This document shows positions 19,670 to 29,341 of a stretch of DNA of 64,000 bases, in pieces. The notes under the pieces were generated by a model. It was not told the DNA's origin. It saw only the letters and a program-made list of their open reading frames with translations, and made no database searches. This DNA is from Strigamia acuminata. Its lineage: Eukaryota; Arthropoda; Chilopoda; Geophilomorpha; Linotaeniidae. The position numbers and the translations under genes are program-made. Numbering within the stretch: the stretch's first letter is position 1; every line of letters begins with the position of its first letter. Where the stretch lies: assembly GCA_949358305.1 (NCBI GenBank), contig OX442323.1, positions 4,650,001 through 4,714,000 on the forward strand, in the 5' to 3' direction.

Positions 19670-22456
19670 GTCGACCCGCTAGAATCGTGGGACGCCCTGC
19701 CTTCGACGGTGTCAACCGCCAACAACATCTTTCGCGGAGCCCTGCCGATTTACCTGCGGCAGGCCTATCCTGCAGAGACCAGCGCCTGGAAAATCCGATT
19801 GATGTACTCCAGGACCCTCGAGGAAAAATTCGAGCGATCGAAAACGCTGGTCGAGTGCATGACGAAGGAGATGAGGGAGCGAGTGGGGCCGCGGATCCCA
19901 CCCGATGCGGATCCGCCGAGCCCCGTTTACTCCGGGTACCTGGAAGAGGCTTACCCAGGCACGGTGGCCGAGCTGCACACCTCCCACAGGTGGAGCGAGG
20001 CCCCGACCTTGGCAGCCCGCCAGAAAATAGTGGACGACGAGATCGAACGCTTAAAGCGCACCGAGACTCACGGAGTAACCCGAGTTCTCGAGAGAAACGG
20101 TTTCTCCCCCGAAGAAATCCGTAGATGGCTTCGCGACATCGAAGAAGACCATTTGACACCCAGATGGATACCACCGGCGAATTTTACGGCCACGCAGTCT
20201 GAGATGTGGCAGTTATACCACGCTGGTATCCTGGGAAGTCGCCGCCATCACAGAAGATCGAAGCGTCCGGCGGAGTCCGCCCCACGCGGACCCGCACGAA
20301 GAAGACAGGCCGTCTCCCCAACAGAGGCCGGCCCGTCAACGAGTCGCGACTACCGCAGCCGCTCGAGCAGCTCCAGTTCCCGAACTCGAGTTGTCGTGCG
20401 CTCGGAGTGTCGCCGAGTAGTAACGCTCGAGCCTGCCTCGCCAGACGACGCGCGGGCTGAGCGAACGGTCGAATCTTCCGCCCACTGGGCTGCGAGGACC
20501 GAGACACACCAAGATCGAGGAAAGAAAAGATCCTCGTTGTTTATGGCGATTACCACACAGTCGTCAGATCAATCCTCGTCGCGACGAACCGTCTCAACAC
20601 ACCAGAGACCGGATTCCCCGACGGACGTCCCCCAGAGGACGGTCCAACAAAGATCCGTCGCAGCCAACACCAGGAGGAATCGGAAGCGTAAAGTACGACA
20701 GAAGACGCGTGCGCGGTCTCTGATCGCGAAAGGATTGGAGAAAGAGCGAGAGATGGCCGCCGCAAAAAGGTCCGAACCCCGAAGTCTCGGATCCGCGGCT
20801 GGGCCGTCCAGGCTCCAGGCAGAGATTGATTTGGGAGAATTGACGGAAGAACAAATATCCCAAGAAGAGTCGGACAAGGATGGACCGGTCACGAAACAAG
20901 ATCTGGCCATGGCATTGAAGAACGCCTTCCGAGGATACGCGGCCAACCGGCCGTCGGGCTCAACACCGGCTGTGCCCACCGCGCTTGTGCCCCCACAGGT
21001 GCAATCGCGATGGCCGCCACTCCTCGAGGGTACAAACCCAGCAGTGACCACGTGGACCCCTCCCCGGATGATTCCGGTGGGAGATCCAACTCCCAAACGG
21101 GTCAGATACGACGACCTACCAGGGATGGGCCGTCCACCGTCACCCCCGACGCCACGAGTGTACCATCCTCATCGCAACGCCGAGTGGTACGCGCAGCGGG
21201 AGATGGACGCCAGATGCCGGCGTGAAGCGGCCTATCCCCCACTCAGCGAGTTACAAGAATATCTGGCCGAATACGAGAACCCCGCGATTGCCGAGTTGGC
21301 CATACGACAGGCCGACGCCGCCCAAACTCACCACATCAACTGGGCGATCGAACAGATGCGGACGTTGTCACAACAATTCAGTGACAATCCGGACCGCGCT
21401 CACCCCTGCCATCGGAGCAGTTTGAATTTGGCTGTGACGAACGTACTGGCCCAGCTGCTATCCCTGGGCGTCTTCTTGGACAGTCGGCAAGCTATGGCGG
21501 CCTGGACAATCGTCGACCGTGAGGGAGTTCACCTTCCTCGGGCGTTGTACCAGGTATGGGCCGGATGGACTCCTGAGCCCGCCTCGCTGCGCTTCGACCT
21601 GGCCAGAAATACGGAAAACCCAGGCCTACAGTTTTCAAAGATGCGTTCGTTAGCATTCCGCTACCGGAACCCCGGAGTCCACCCTTCCTTGTTGCGAACA
21701 ATTCGGGAGGTTCCGGAGATACCGGGAACGGCGGCGAGCCTTCCACAGGCCATCGAGACCGCCCCCCCAGAGGCGGCGGTCCAACCATACATACCGACCC
21801 CAAAGCCGGTATTCCCGAAGGAGAAGCGACACGCGAATCGACCCATATTGATTCCGAAGCGTTCCAAGCGAGGACCCCGAACTCCTCCGCTGCCCTCTCC
21901 TTCACCACCAGCGGCAGGGCTGGCCGCTCTCTCTGCAGAGCCGGCTACGCCACCGTTGGAGAGCCCAATGGAGATTCCGCTCCCACCATCGCCTCCGCCG
22001 CCCCCAGCAGCGCAGCTTTATTTGAGGCTGGGAGTGGAATACCCCTTCCTTCAGATGTCGGAGTTCACGCGACAACGCATCATTGACTCCGACGATCACG
22101 GCGAATCAATCCTCAAATGGCTAAACAGAGAAGCCCGATCCACCATGGACGCCGTCTTCCATCGCCGTATCCTACGGGCCCACAGGAAACCCGGATCGAG
22201 CGCCGAGTCGCGAAGGATCCGACTCGTCCCCGATCGATTCCCCGCGTCTACCCGGATTTGGATCCATGAGCGTACGGGGTTGGTTGGCGAGCCAGCCGGC
22301 AGTCACCCGCGGTACTTCATCAACGAGCGACAAAATCCTGCGGATCTGACAACCTCTCTGCCCCCGGATTTACCACCGCCGCCACCGGCAGTGCCACCCG
22401 TGATCCTCCGCCCATGCAGAGGAGTGCTGCCGGCTCTTCGCAGAGGAGAGCGATGA
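19670..22456 (+). CDS. Third ORF of the retrotransposon, unknown function, not envelope-like
   Basis: Open from a TTCAG acceptor at 19,669 to the TGA at 22,454-22,456, 928 codons. The first in-frame GTG (19,709) is not a convincing start, so expression probably needs splicing from upstream. The N-terminal ~170 residues are well-folded in composition (IYLRQAYPAETSAWKIRL, VLERNGFSPEEIRRWLRDIE). A long Ser/Arg-rich basic stretch follows (~200-360), then a second ordered region (~470-680; LNLAVTNVLAQLLSLGVFLD) and proline-rich tracts. I see no signal peptide and no transmembrane helix, so it is unlike Env. I recognise no known domain. Basic and disordered character suggests RNA, nuclear or capsid association, but that is inference. 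Confidence 0.75.
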   Translation, partial: VDPLESWDALPSTVSTANNIFRGALPIYLRQAYPAETSAWKIRLMYSRTLEEKFERSKTLVECMTKEMRERVGPRIPPDADPPSPVYSGYLEEAYPGTVAELHTSHRWSEAPTLAARQKIVDDEIERLKRTETHGVTRVLERNGFSPEEIRRWLRDIEEDHLTPRWIPPANFTATQSEMWQLYHAGILGSRRHHRRSKRPAESAPRGPARRRQAVSPTEAGPSTSRDYRSRSSSSSSRTRVVVRSECRRVVTLEPASPDDARAERTVESSAHWAARTETHQDRGKKRSSLFMAITTQSSDQSSSRRTVSTHQRPDSPTDVPQRTVQQRSVAANTRRNRKRKVRQKTRARSLIAKGLEKEREMAAAKRSEPRSLGSAAGPSRLQAEIDLGELTEEQISQEESDKDGPVTKQDLAMALKNAFRGYAANRPSGSTPAVPTALVPPQVQSRWPPLLEGTNPAVTTWTPPRMIPVGDPTPKRVRYDDLPGMGRPPSPPTPRVYHPHRNAEWYAQREMDARCRREAAYPPLSELQEYLAEYENPAIAELAIRQADAAQTHHINWAIEQMRTLSQQFSDNPDRAHPCHRSSLNLAVTNVLAQLLSLGVFLDSRQAMAAWTIVDREGVHLPRALYQVWAGWTPEPASLRFDLARNTENPGLQFSKMRSLAFRYRNPGVHPSLLRTIREVPEIPGTAASLPQAIETAPPEAAVQPYIPTPKPVFPKEKRHANRPILIPKRSKRGPRTPPLPSPSPPAAGLAALSAEPATPPLESPMEIPLPPSPPPPPAAQLYLRLGVEYPFLQMSEFTRQRIIDSDDHGESILKWLNREARSTMDAVFHRRILRAHRKPGSSAESRRIRLVPDRFPASTRIWIHERTGLVGEPAGSHPRYFINERQNPADLTTSLPPDLPPPPPAVPPVILRPCRGVLPALRRGER

Positions 22457-22489
22457 GAAAATTGAGATCGCTCCGATCCGAGATCGAAG

Positions 22490-22503
22490 CTGGAGGAGGG
22501 ACG
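22490..22503 (+). other. Polypurine tract
   Basis: CTGGAGGAGGGACG lies immediately before the 3' LTR. It is purine-rich, as expected for plus-strand priming. Confidence 0.7.
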
Positions 22504-23323
22504 TGTGGTGACCCAGTTGGATAAGTGTCCCCCCAGGGCGGATACTTGTCCTATGAGTCACTATGATTAAAGAGTCGTTCCCCCCCGAGTTGGCTCCACC
22601 TCCCCATGGCAGGTGTGTGCCCCGAGGGGGAGGAAGCGGCTGGTGGTCAGCCCCCATTGGTTGATCGCCGGCCCTTCACCCCACTGCATAAAAGGCTGTG
22701 TTTCCCGCCTAAAGAAAGAACTTACACAAACGACACCAAGAACACAGCAACTACCTCACCGTCAGGCCAACTTCAACTACAAGTTAGGATTGATCGAGGA
22801 TCGCTGAGTAAAGTGCAAACTGTAACTCTCACGAAGTCACTTGCGAGCTATTCCTGCGAAAGCACGAGAATAGCCCTTGTGAAATCACCCAGAATAATCG
22901 CCCAGACGATTATTCGCCGAAGTAAGTGTCCGAGTGCTTTGTAGGGAACCCCAAAGTTCCTAGACGAGGCCTCTGCGACGCTAAACAAACCCTAGACAAC
23001 AGGCACGGATAGAAGACTCGAAAGAGCATTCCACCGCGTCCGTGAAGACGAATCCGTGACGAATTAACGACAACTCGAGACGCCGCCTTTGTTCCGCCGA
23101 CCACGCGGAATCGACGACGCCATCTTGAGAAATCCTTTGTTCGACGCTGACCACGTCGACTCTAGAATTATTACTGAGTGTATTTTAAAGGCATAAAGCC
23201 TGGTGAATAAATTACCTGTTTATTTACATACATTTGGTATTCATTTGGGTATTTACATAATTGATCACAGGTAAAGTATTACACGTTAGCGCTATTTAAA
23301 CCTATACCAAGTAGGACGCGACA
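22504..23323 (+). repeat. 3' LTR (820 bp)
   Basis: Same length as the 5' LTR and no differences noticed on reading. The target duplication ATCT follows. Confidence 0.92.
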
Positions 23324-23917
23324 ATCTTTTATACATTTAAAAAATTTTATCGATTTATTTTTTATTTTTAGAATAAACAAAGATGTTCCTCGTGAATGTT
23401 TGCACGTGCACAAAGAGAAAAGTAAAAAAAAAAAAAAAACATCGCGTTAAAATTCGAAATTAAGAATTGTTGAAAAGTTCATGTCTTGTTTATTTCACTC
23501 CACGCATATTAACAATTAATTCTGCCCAGAATGTAAGTGGTCAATAGTGTTAGTTTACGCCATTTGCAGTGCGCAGTCCAGTAGTAGTTAGGTCTATGCG
23601 AAATTCTATCATTGTGACACTATTGTTTGTCTTTATTAATGTCACACTTTCCAGCAATCCTAGTTGATCCAATATGAACCTTGGAATAAAATTGCAACCA
23701 ACATTGTTAAGCGTTTTTAATTATCAACACCAAAAAGTAAGTAAAGTACATTTTTTCTTTCATACTTGTATTGTTGAGCAGACCTTTGTGTTGGCTATGG
23801 GGAGTAACCACCACAGAGATAAATGCCCAACACACATTCTTCAAAAAATACATTCACAGTTGCATAAACTACAATTTGCAATTTTTAATTAATAATTTTT
23901 TTTAAAATTTTTTTCAG

Positions 23918-24594
23918 GTTTCTTAACTGCCTTATTTTTATGTGTGAACATTGCTACGACTACTCTTGGATGTGTTTATCTTCCGTATGGAGAAGATCAC
24001 ACTATGTGTCAATACGAGGCAGAGGCATGTTCACCTTCAGCGAGAGTATTTCCTAGCGATGTTGCAGAGGAAGCCGTTAGATTGCATAATGAAAAGAGAC
24101 AGTTAGTTGCTAGTGGTCAACAGTCGGGTCAACCATCTGCATCCAACATGAAGATATTGGTAAATAAATAAATAAATGCTTTTAAATGAATATTATCAAT
24201 TGCTTCATTGTGTGTGTAGGTTTGGGATGACGAGCTAGCCACTATAGCGCAGAGATGGGCTGATCAGTGCACATTTGACCATGACACAAACAGAAGATCT
24301 CGTGAGATTAATTTATCATTTGTATATTTATATCGTTTAAAATTTCTTTATTTCTTTAGAAAGTTTTCATGATGTTGGACAGAATATTTACATCAGCTTT
24401 AATGCTGGTTCTGACTGAAAGGTTGAGATAAAAGCCGCTGTAGATTCTTGGTACAATGAAGTGACAGACCCGGGGTTTGACAGTGAATATGTAAATTCAT
24501 TCGAATTTGGTTCAGGAACTGGGCATTACACTAAGGTTTACAGTTTTTGAAAAAGGGAAATAACATACGGTACTGATTTAAAATTCTTTGGTGC
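23918..24594 (+). pseudogene. Dead copy of CAP gene A1
   Basis: Exons equivalent to A1 are 23,918-24,159, 24,220-24,301 and 24,360-24,535, with lengths of 242, 82 and 176 nt as in A1. The copy has a premature TGA at 24,416-24,418 (the codon is AGA in A1) and AAG instead of CAG at the end of the CAP1 exon. It ends at 24,594, where the sequence joins a Tc1 fragment, so the last three exons are missing. It lacks the A1 intron MITE and serves as the empty site. Sequence from 23,324 onward is parallel to positions 1-1,795. Confidence 0.85.
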
Positions 24595-24944
24595 AGCTAA
24601 CATTTCTGAAGTGATAATGGGCAAAGCACCAGAGTTAAGTATGGATGAAAAGCGAATTGCCATGAATACGCATGCAAAGAAGAAAACATTGGCTGAAATT
24701 GCTGACCACCTTCAAGTATGAATTCAAAATGATAGTGGACAGATAAAACCAGTGAAAAAACGATCTGAAAGGCCCCAATGCACAACAACATTGAGTTTCT
24801 TTTGTGGGAAGAAATCAAAAGTTGACTTCTCTGACTTATTTGACTTGCATGTCTGTTCTCTGCTGGCTACTCCACATCCATTCAATCATACAATTTAACT
24901 TTACTGATTTATAAATATTATATTCAAAATTATTACTTTATGCT
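24595..24944 (+). mobile_element. Tc1-like transposase N-terminal fragment, duplicate of 4948-5297
   Basis: The same frame as at 4,958 (MGKAPELSMDEKRIAM, LAEIADHLQV) with the same stop after it. It belongs to the segmental copy that joins sequence like 1-1,795 to sequence like 4,948 onward, skipping 1,796-4,947. Confidence 0.75.
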
Positions 24945-25775
24945 TGTGGTGACCCAGTTGGATAAATGTCCCCCCCCCCAAGCGGATATTTTCCCTCTGA
25001 GTCACTATAATAGACGAGTAGTTCCCCTCCTGTTGGCTCCACCTCTCCCTGAGCAGGTATGTGCCCCGAGAAGAGTGAGGCAGCCGGTGGTCAGCCCTCA
25101 TTGGCTGCCACTAGCCCCTCACCCAACTGCATAAAAGGCGGAGTTTCCCGCCTAAAGTCAAAACTTACACAAACGACACTAAGAACACAGCAACTACCTC
25201 ATCGTCAGGCCAACTTCAAATGTAAGTTAGGATTGATCGAGGACCGCTGAGTAAAGTTCAACTGTAACTCTCACGATTTTACTTGAGAGCTATTCCGGCA
25301 AAAGAAAGCGAATAGCCCTTGTGAAATCACACCGAATAATTGCCCCAACGATTATTCCATCAAGCCAGTGTCCGAGCGCTTTGTGCAGAACCCCCTAGTT
25401 CTGTAACGAGGCTTCTGCGACGCTAAATACAACCCCTAGACAACAGGCACGGATAGGAGACTCTTTGAGCATTCCACCGCGTTCGTAACGACGAATCCGT
25501 GACGAATTAACGACAACTCGAGACGACATCATTGTTCCAGCGACCACGCGGAACTGAGGATGCCATCTTGAGAAATCCTTTGTTCGACTCTGACCAAGTC
25601 GACTCTAGAATATTAACTGAGTGTATTTTAAGGTGTAAAAGCCTATTGAATAAATCCTGGTTCATTTCATATACATTTAGTATTTATTTTGGTATTAATA
25701 TAATCGATCACAGGTAAAGTAAACCACGTCAGCTTACTTAAGTAGTATTTAACCTATATGAAGTAGGACGCGACA
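24945..25775 (+). repeat. Solo LTR related to the 12.9-kb retrotransposon
   Basis: 831 bp, starts TGTGGTGACCCAGTTGG and ends ACGCGACA, with many differences from the 820-bp LTRs. TGCT is duplicated on each side (24,941-24,944 and 25,776-25,779). The empty site TTTATGCTTTACATAG is present at ~5,287. It is an older insertion of the same family, reduced by LTR-LTR recombination. Confidence 0.92.
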
Positions 25776-26015
25776 TGCTTTACATAGTGAACAAAACGAT
25801 TTTTATACAACAATAAGTATTTAGCCATATGTGTATGAAATTTTATGTATCATATCAGTTAAAGTATTGACAGTTGCATTGTCGTGTGCTCTACGACAGC
25901 TGTTCGTGGATTGAGGAAGGATGATTGTACATATTTATGTATTGTGTTCATAAACAAATAAATACAGTCCGGAATGTGAGTTTGCTTATCATCAGTCTAC
26001 TGATACTCCAGTAAA

Positions 26016-27430
26016 ATGGGTAAGTTACATACAAATGAATTGTATACGCTAGGTAATTCAATTGATTTATTTTTTAACGTATACAGCTCTCTCAACTGCA
26101 GTGTTTTTAGTTTTGTGCTTTGTTTCTACTGTTCAAGGGGCAGGGGTAAGTTAACCTCTGGTTGTGGGTGTGCCCATTAGGTTCAAAAATATATTTTACA
26201 CTAGATTGCTTTTCAAAATGTATAGCATTTCGCGGAATTAAGTATATCATTGTACATTATATCCTCTATTTTTATAATGTAATTAAAAAAATGTATTTTG
26301 AAAATGCATTCATTTTGACAAATAATAATGCAATATTTGGAATATTTTATATCTTATAAAATGTATTTTAAAATGCATCGCTGTGTAATATCAATGTATT
26401 TTTGAACAATGTGGGTGGTTATGGTCATTTATGGCTCTATTCTCACGAGTATTGTGAATATCTACGACAGGAATGTGTAGGAACTACACCGAGTGGATTT
26501 TCCGCAGAGGATGCAGCTGAAATGGTTAGATTGACCAATGAAAAGAGACAGTTGGTAGCCAGTGGTCAATCTGATCAACCAGCTGCAGCTAACATGAAAC
26601 AATTGGTAAGCAAAATGCATGATACCTTTGAATCCATTTTATGAATTGAGATGTACGATATTCGTTCAGGTTTGGGATGACGGTATAGCAGCTACGGCTC
26701 AAACTTGGGCTGACAACTGTGAATATAAGCATAGTGAATTCGAAACCAGAAAAACCAGTGAGATTTTCAAATCAACATTTTTTTTGTATCTTGTACTGAA
26801 TTTTTTTTTTATTTAACTTTCATTTAGCTAAATATCCTAATGTTGGGGAAAATATCAAACTAAACAATTACGACGCTTCTAATCCGAAGCCAAACAGTAA
26901 AAAAGCAGTAGATTATTTTTATGATGAAATCTCAAAATTTACTTCATCCGTTGATAACTATGTATTTGGCTTGGCTTACGGTCATTACTCGCAGGTTTTA
27001 TACATAAATTCATTGCGTGAATACAGCATAGTTCAAATGACGTGTTATTTTAGTTGGTGTGGGCTGAAACTGAAGCGGTTGGTTGTGGATATCGAGTTAT
27101 CAAAGATCCCCAGTATGGTACCGTCCAGTTCATAGTGTGCCATTATGCGCCTGCGTAAGTGTTCAATACCGAAGTACAGATCGAGTTTTCAGCAGAAACT
27201 TTTGCGATAGATATAAAATGAAGTGAAGAACTCGGTCTAATAAAAAGGGGAAAAGTTTCTGCTGTCAACTCTGCCGTAAGTAAAGCAAAGCTGTGTATTT
27301 CAATGTATTGTGTTATTTCTACAGGGGGAATTATCCAAAACAAAAAGTATATATCCGAGGACCTGGATGCTCAAAATGCTCGGGTGGTGGCAAATGTTCT
27401 ACTGAATTTAATGCTCTCTGCACAGGGTGA
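26016..27430 (+). CDS. CAP/SCP secreted protein B1
   Basis: Coding exons are 26,016-26,019 (ATGG), 26,087-26,145, 26,471-26,605, 26,670-26,757, 26,828-26,994, 27,054-27,154 and 27,325-27,430. They sum to 660 nt, 219 residues. The signal peptide is MALSTAVFLVLCFVSTVQG. I set exon 3 at 26,471 because CGACAG there is an acceptor, the resulting 135 nt equals the exon 3 of C-type genes, and no AG lies in the ~40 bases before the MITE's right end. That leaves the Cys-containing segment (YSHEYCEYLRQ) just upstream of the acceptor unspliced. CAP motifs are [16 protein letters not shown] then LVWAETEAVGCGY and IVCHYAPAGNY. The tail KCSGGGKCSTEFNALCTG ends in a stop, without the Gly-rich extension of B2. 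Likely secreted. Confidence 0.8.
26175..26411. mobile_element. MITE of the GGTTCAAAAATA family, copy 3 (in B1 intron 2)
   Basis: Starts ATTAGGTTCAAAAATATA and ends TTTTTGAACAATGTG. It occupies nearly all of the intron between the signal exon and the third exon of B1. Confidence 0.7.
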
Positions 27431-27780
27431 TTCGTCCAGTGGCGGCGGTGACAATGGCGGTGGGAATGGCTCTGGAAGAAGTAACAATAATATAGATTTA
27501 TATATCTTTTATACATTTAAAAAATTTTATCGATTGTTTTTTTTATTTTTAGAATAAACAAAGATGTTCCTCGTGAATGTTTGCGTATAAAAACCACAGT
27601 TTGCACGTGCACAAAGAGAAAATTAAAATAAATAAATAAAATTGTAACAGAACATCACGAAAAAATTTGAAATTAAAAATTGTTGAAAAGTTCATGTCTT
27701 GTTTATTTCACTCAAAGCAAATTTACAATTAATTCTGCCCCGAACGGAAGTGGTCAATAGTGTTAGTTTGTGCCAAATAC
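27431..27780. other. 3' flank of B1 with relic of the Gly-rich tail
   Basis: After the B1 stop another frame still contains GGCGGCGGTGACAATGGC, showing the Gly-rich tail was lost by a small deletion that brought in the TGA. An AATAAA near 27,553 and the same 3' flank as at position 1 follow. Confidence 0.5.
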
Positions 27781-28914
27781 TAGAAGGTTTACTACCTTCA
27801 ATGAAAAAGCTAAAGAGTTGCGGCGATCCGGGTTTTTACTTAATAAATCGGGGAGACTTATCAAGCAATCGTCGTAGAGATGCCGTACAGGACTTCTACT
27901 CTGTGGCCAAATGTTTGTCTAGGGGAATGATTTTACACAGAATAAAGGAAAAATTAGATAGCTTTAATTGTTCAAAATACAAAGGAGGTATTATTTGAAA
28001 TGTTTGGGGTCGATCTGGCTTCTTCTTCACCAATATAAACTCACAGTTGACCGTTGGCTCCAAGATGGCGTCGATGGCGTCCTGTGAGCGCGGGATTTTA
28101 GCGGAGTAAACTCAACGCTAAAATACGCCTCTAAATATACTAAAATCCTCGCGGAGCAAGCTCAACACGAGAATACTTCTTGCACACAGCGGGTCGATTA
28201 TTACGGAGCAAGCTCGACGTAACAATCGCCGATTGTTACGTCGATTGTCAATCGGTCTTCACACAGATCGCTTTGTGGAGTTAAACTCGACACAAAGCCT
28301 TCAAATTGACAGAGCAAGCTCAATGTCAATTTACACACAGAAATGGCTTAAATTACGCGTAGTAATTCAAGCAATAAGGCGCTATTCCGTACAGTTGGCA
28401 CGGACCAGCAATGAATCTCGATTCTTCCAATATCACAGATCACACTTAGCGAGTTTGGGCATAAGTTTGACACGGTTGTGAAAGGTTTGGAAGCAAGATC
28501 AAGAATCCGGGAAGAGTGGGCCAAAACCGTTTGGCTCACTCCAAAATCTGCTCAGTAAAGTTGCGCAGATGACAAGTTGCACAAAGATCACACACGGCCG
28601 CCTTCGGGTTGTGTGCAACAATTGAGCCGGGCACGCGCGAGGGGAAGGGATGCTCCGCCCAGGCACACGCCTAGCAGCATCATCAAAGCAATGCACGCTG
28701 CAACGTGATTGGTTGACGCTGTTGCTGGGCCAAAACTTGCGGCAAAACACAATATTATTTGGGTAATATTGTGTCTTGCTTTATATTTGATTAATATATA
28801 TTTTATTTCAATTTACATTGAAACAAAACATATAAGCTTGTTGAATATGTTTTTAAGACAATTCGGAAATATGGTGCGCACTCAAATAGGAATATTTGAG
28901 GTCACCACAGAGTA
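27781..28914. other. Spacer of the inverted duplication, no gene recognised
   Basis: No supported coding gene. An open frame ending at 27,998 (DFYSVAKCLSRGMILHRIKE) has no recognisable family and begins inside duplicated non-coding flank. The stretch contains the hairpin array at 28,095-28,332 described separately. The rest is unassigned, possibly part of an unknown transposon. Confidence 0.35.
28095..28332. repeat. Array of five hairpins with different stems and a shared loop
   Basis: Hairpins lie at 28,095-28,124, 28,145-28,174, 28,195-28,228, 28,270-28,298 and 28,303-28,332. Stems are 8-11 bp and differ between hairpins (for example ATTTTAGCG, GCTTTGTG, AAATTGACA, each with its complement). 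Every loop reads GAG, four or five bases, CTC, then a purine and A. Three stems are perfect; the others have one or two mismatches. Confidence 0.8.
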
Positions 28915-29339
28915 CGTCGCAAATTGATCTTTCAGCAAGATGGGACTTACTGCCATACTGCCAAAACTACAACAAAATGGTTTGAACAAAAAAGAATGAA
29001 CGTTTTATCATGGCCAGACCTACATCCTATTGAGAATGTATGGAATGAAATGAAAAAGCATCTGCAAGCTCAAACACCAGCAAATAAGACAAAGTTTAAA
29101 GCTGCAATCACTGAAATCTGGAAATCAGTTACAACAGATGAATGTGTCAAGCTTACATCATCAACGCCTAAGCGACTTGCAGCGGTAATAAAGGCAAAAG
29201 AATATCCCACAAAATATTGAGGTAGTACTCTACTGATTTCATATATTTATTTCTCAATTCCTGAAGTTTCTAAACTTATGCAACAGATGGAGTGAGTTTA
29301 CAGACTTTTGCTTCACCAGGGGGTGAATACAATTGAACA
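28915..29339 (+). mobile_element. Tc1-like transposase C-terminal fragment with 3' TIR
   Basis: Frame 28,924-29,219 encodes FQQDGTYCHTAK and SWPDLHPIENVWNEMKK, the second and third catalytic-acid regions of Tc1-type DDE transposases. The right terminus GGGTGAATACAATTGAACA at 29,339 is followed by TA and is the inverse of the terminus at 4,800. The N-terminal half is missing. The pieces at 4,800, 24,595 and here belong to one family. Confidence 0.8.
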
Positions 29340-29341
29340 TA

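Larger units (their letters stand above)
10455..23323 (+). mobile_element. Full-length Ty3-type LTR retrotransposon with gag, pol and a third ORF
   Basis: 12,869 bp inserted in the end of the 9.66-kb CAP pseudogene. The 820-bp LTRs (10,455-11,274 and 22,504-23,323) start TG, end CA and appear identical. ATCT is duplicated on both sides (10,451-10,454 and 23,324-23,327). The interrupted sequence is seen uninterrupted at 27,500. In order it carries a primer-binding site, gag, pol in the -1 frame, a ~1-kb region with small ORFs, a 915-codon third ORF and a polypurine tract. Domain order (protease, RT, RNase H, integrase) and the GPY module after integrase place it in the Ty3/gypsy group. No reading frame is broken, so the copy looks young and possibly autonomous. 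Confidence 0.93.

Noticed and set aside
19670-22456. Third ORF as a retroviral envelope protein
   Set aside because: I see no signal peptide, no transmembrane helix and no cleavage-site-like motif.
27699-27998. Possible gene encoding a 99-residue protein
   Set aside because: The frame begins in duplicated 3' flank of the B gene and has no family match, signal or splice context I can support.
28095-28332. CRISPR-like array
   Set aside because: The conserved parts are loops within hairpins of varying stems; there are no direct repeats with spacers, and this is a eukaryotic genome.
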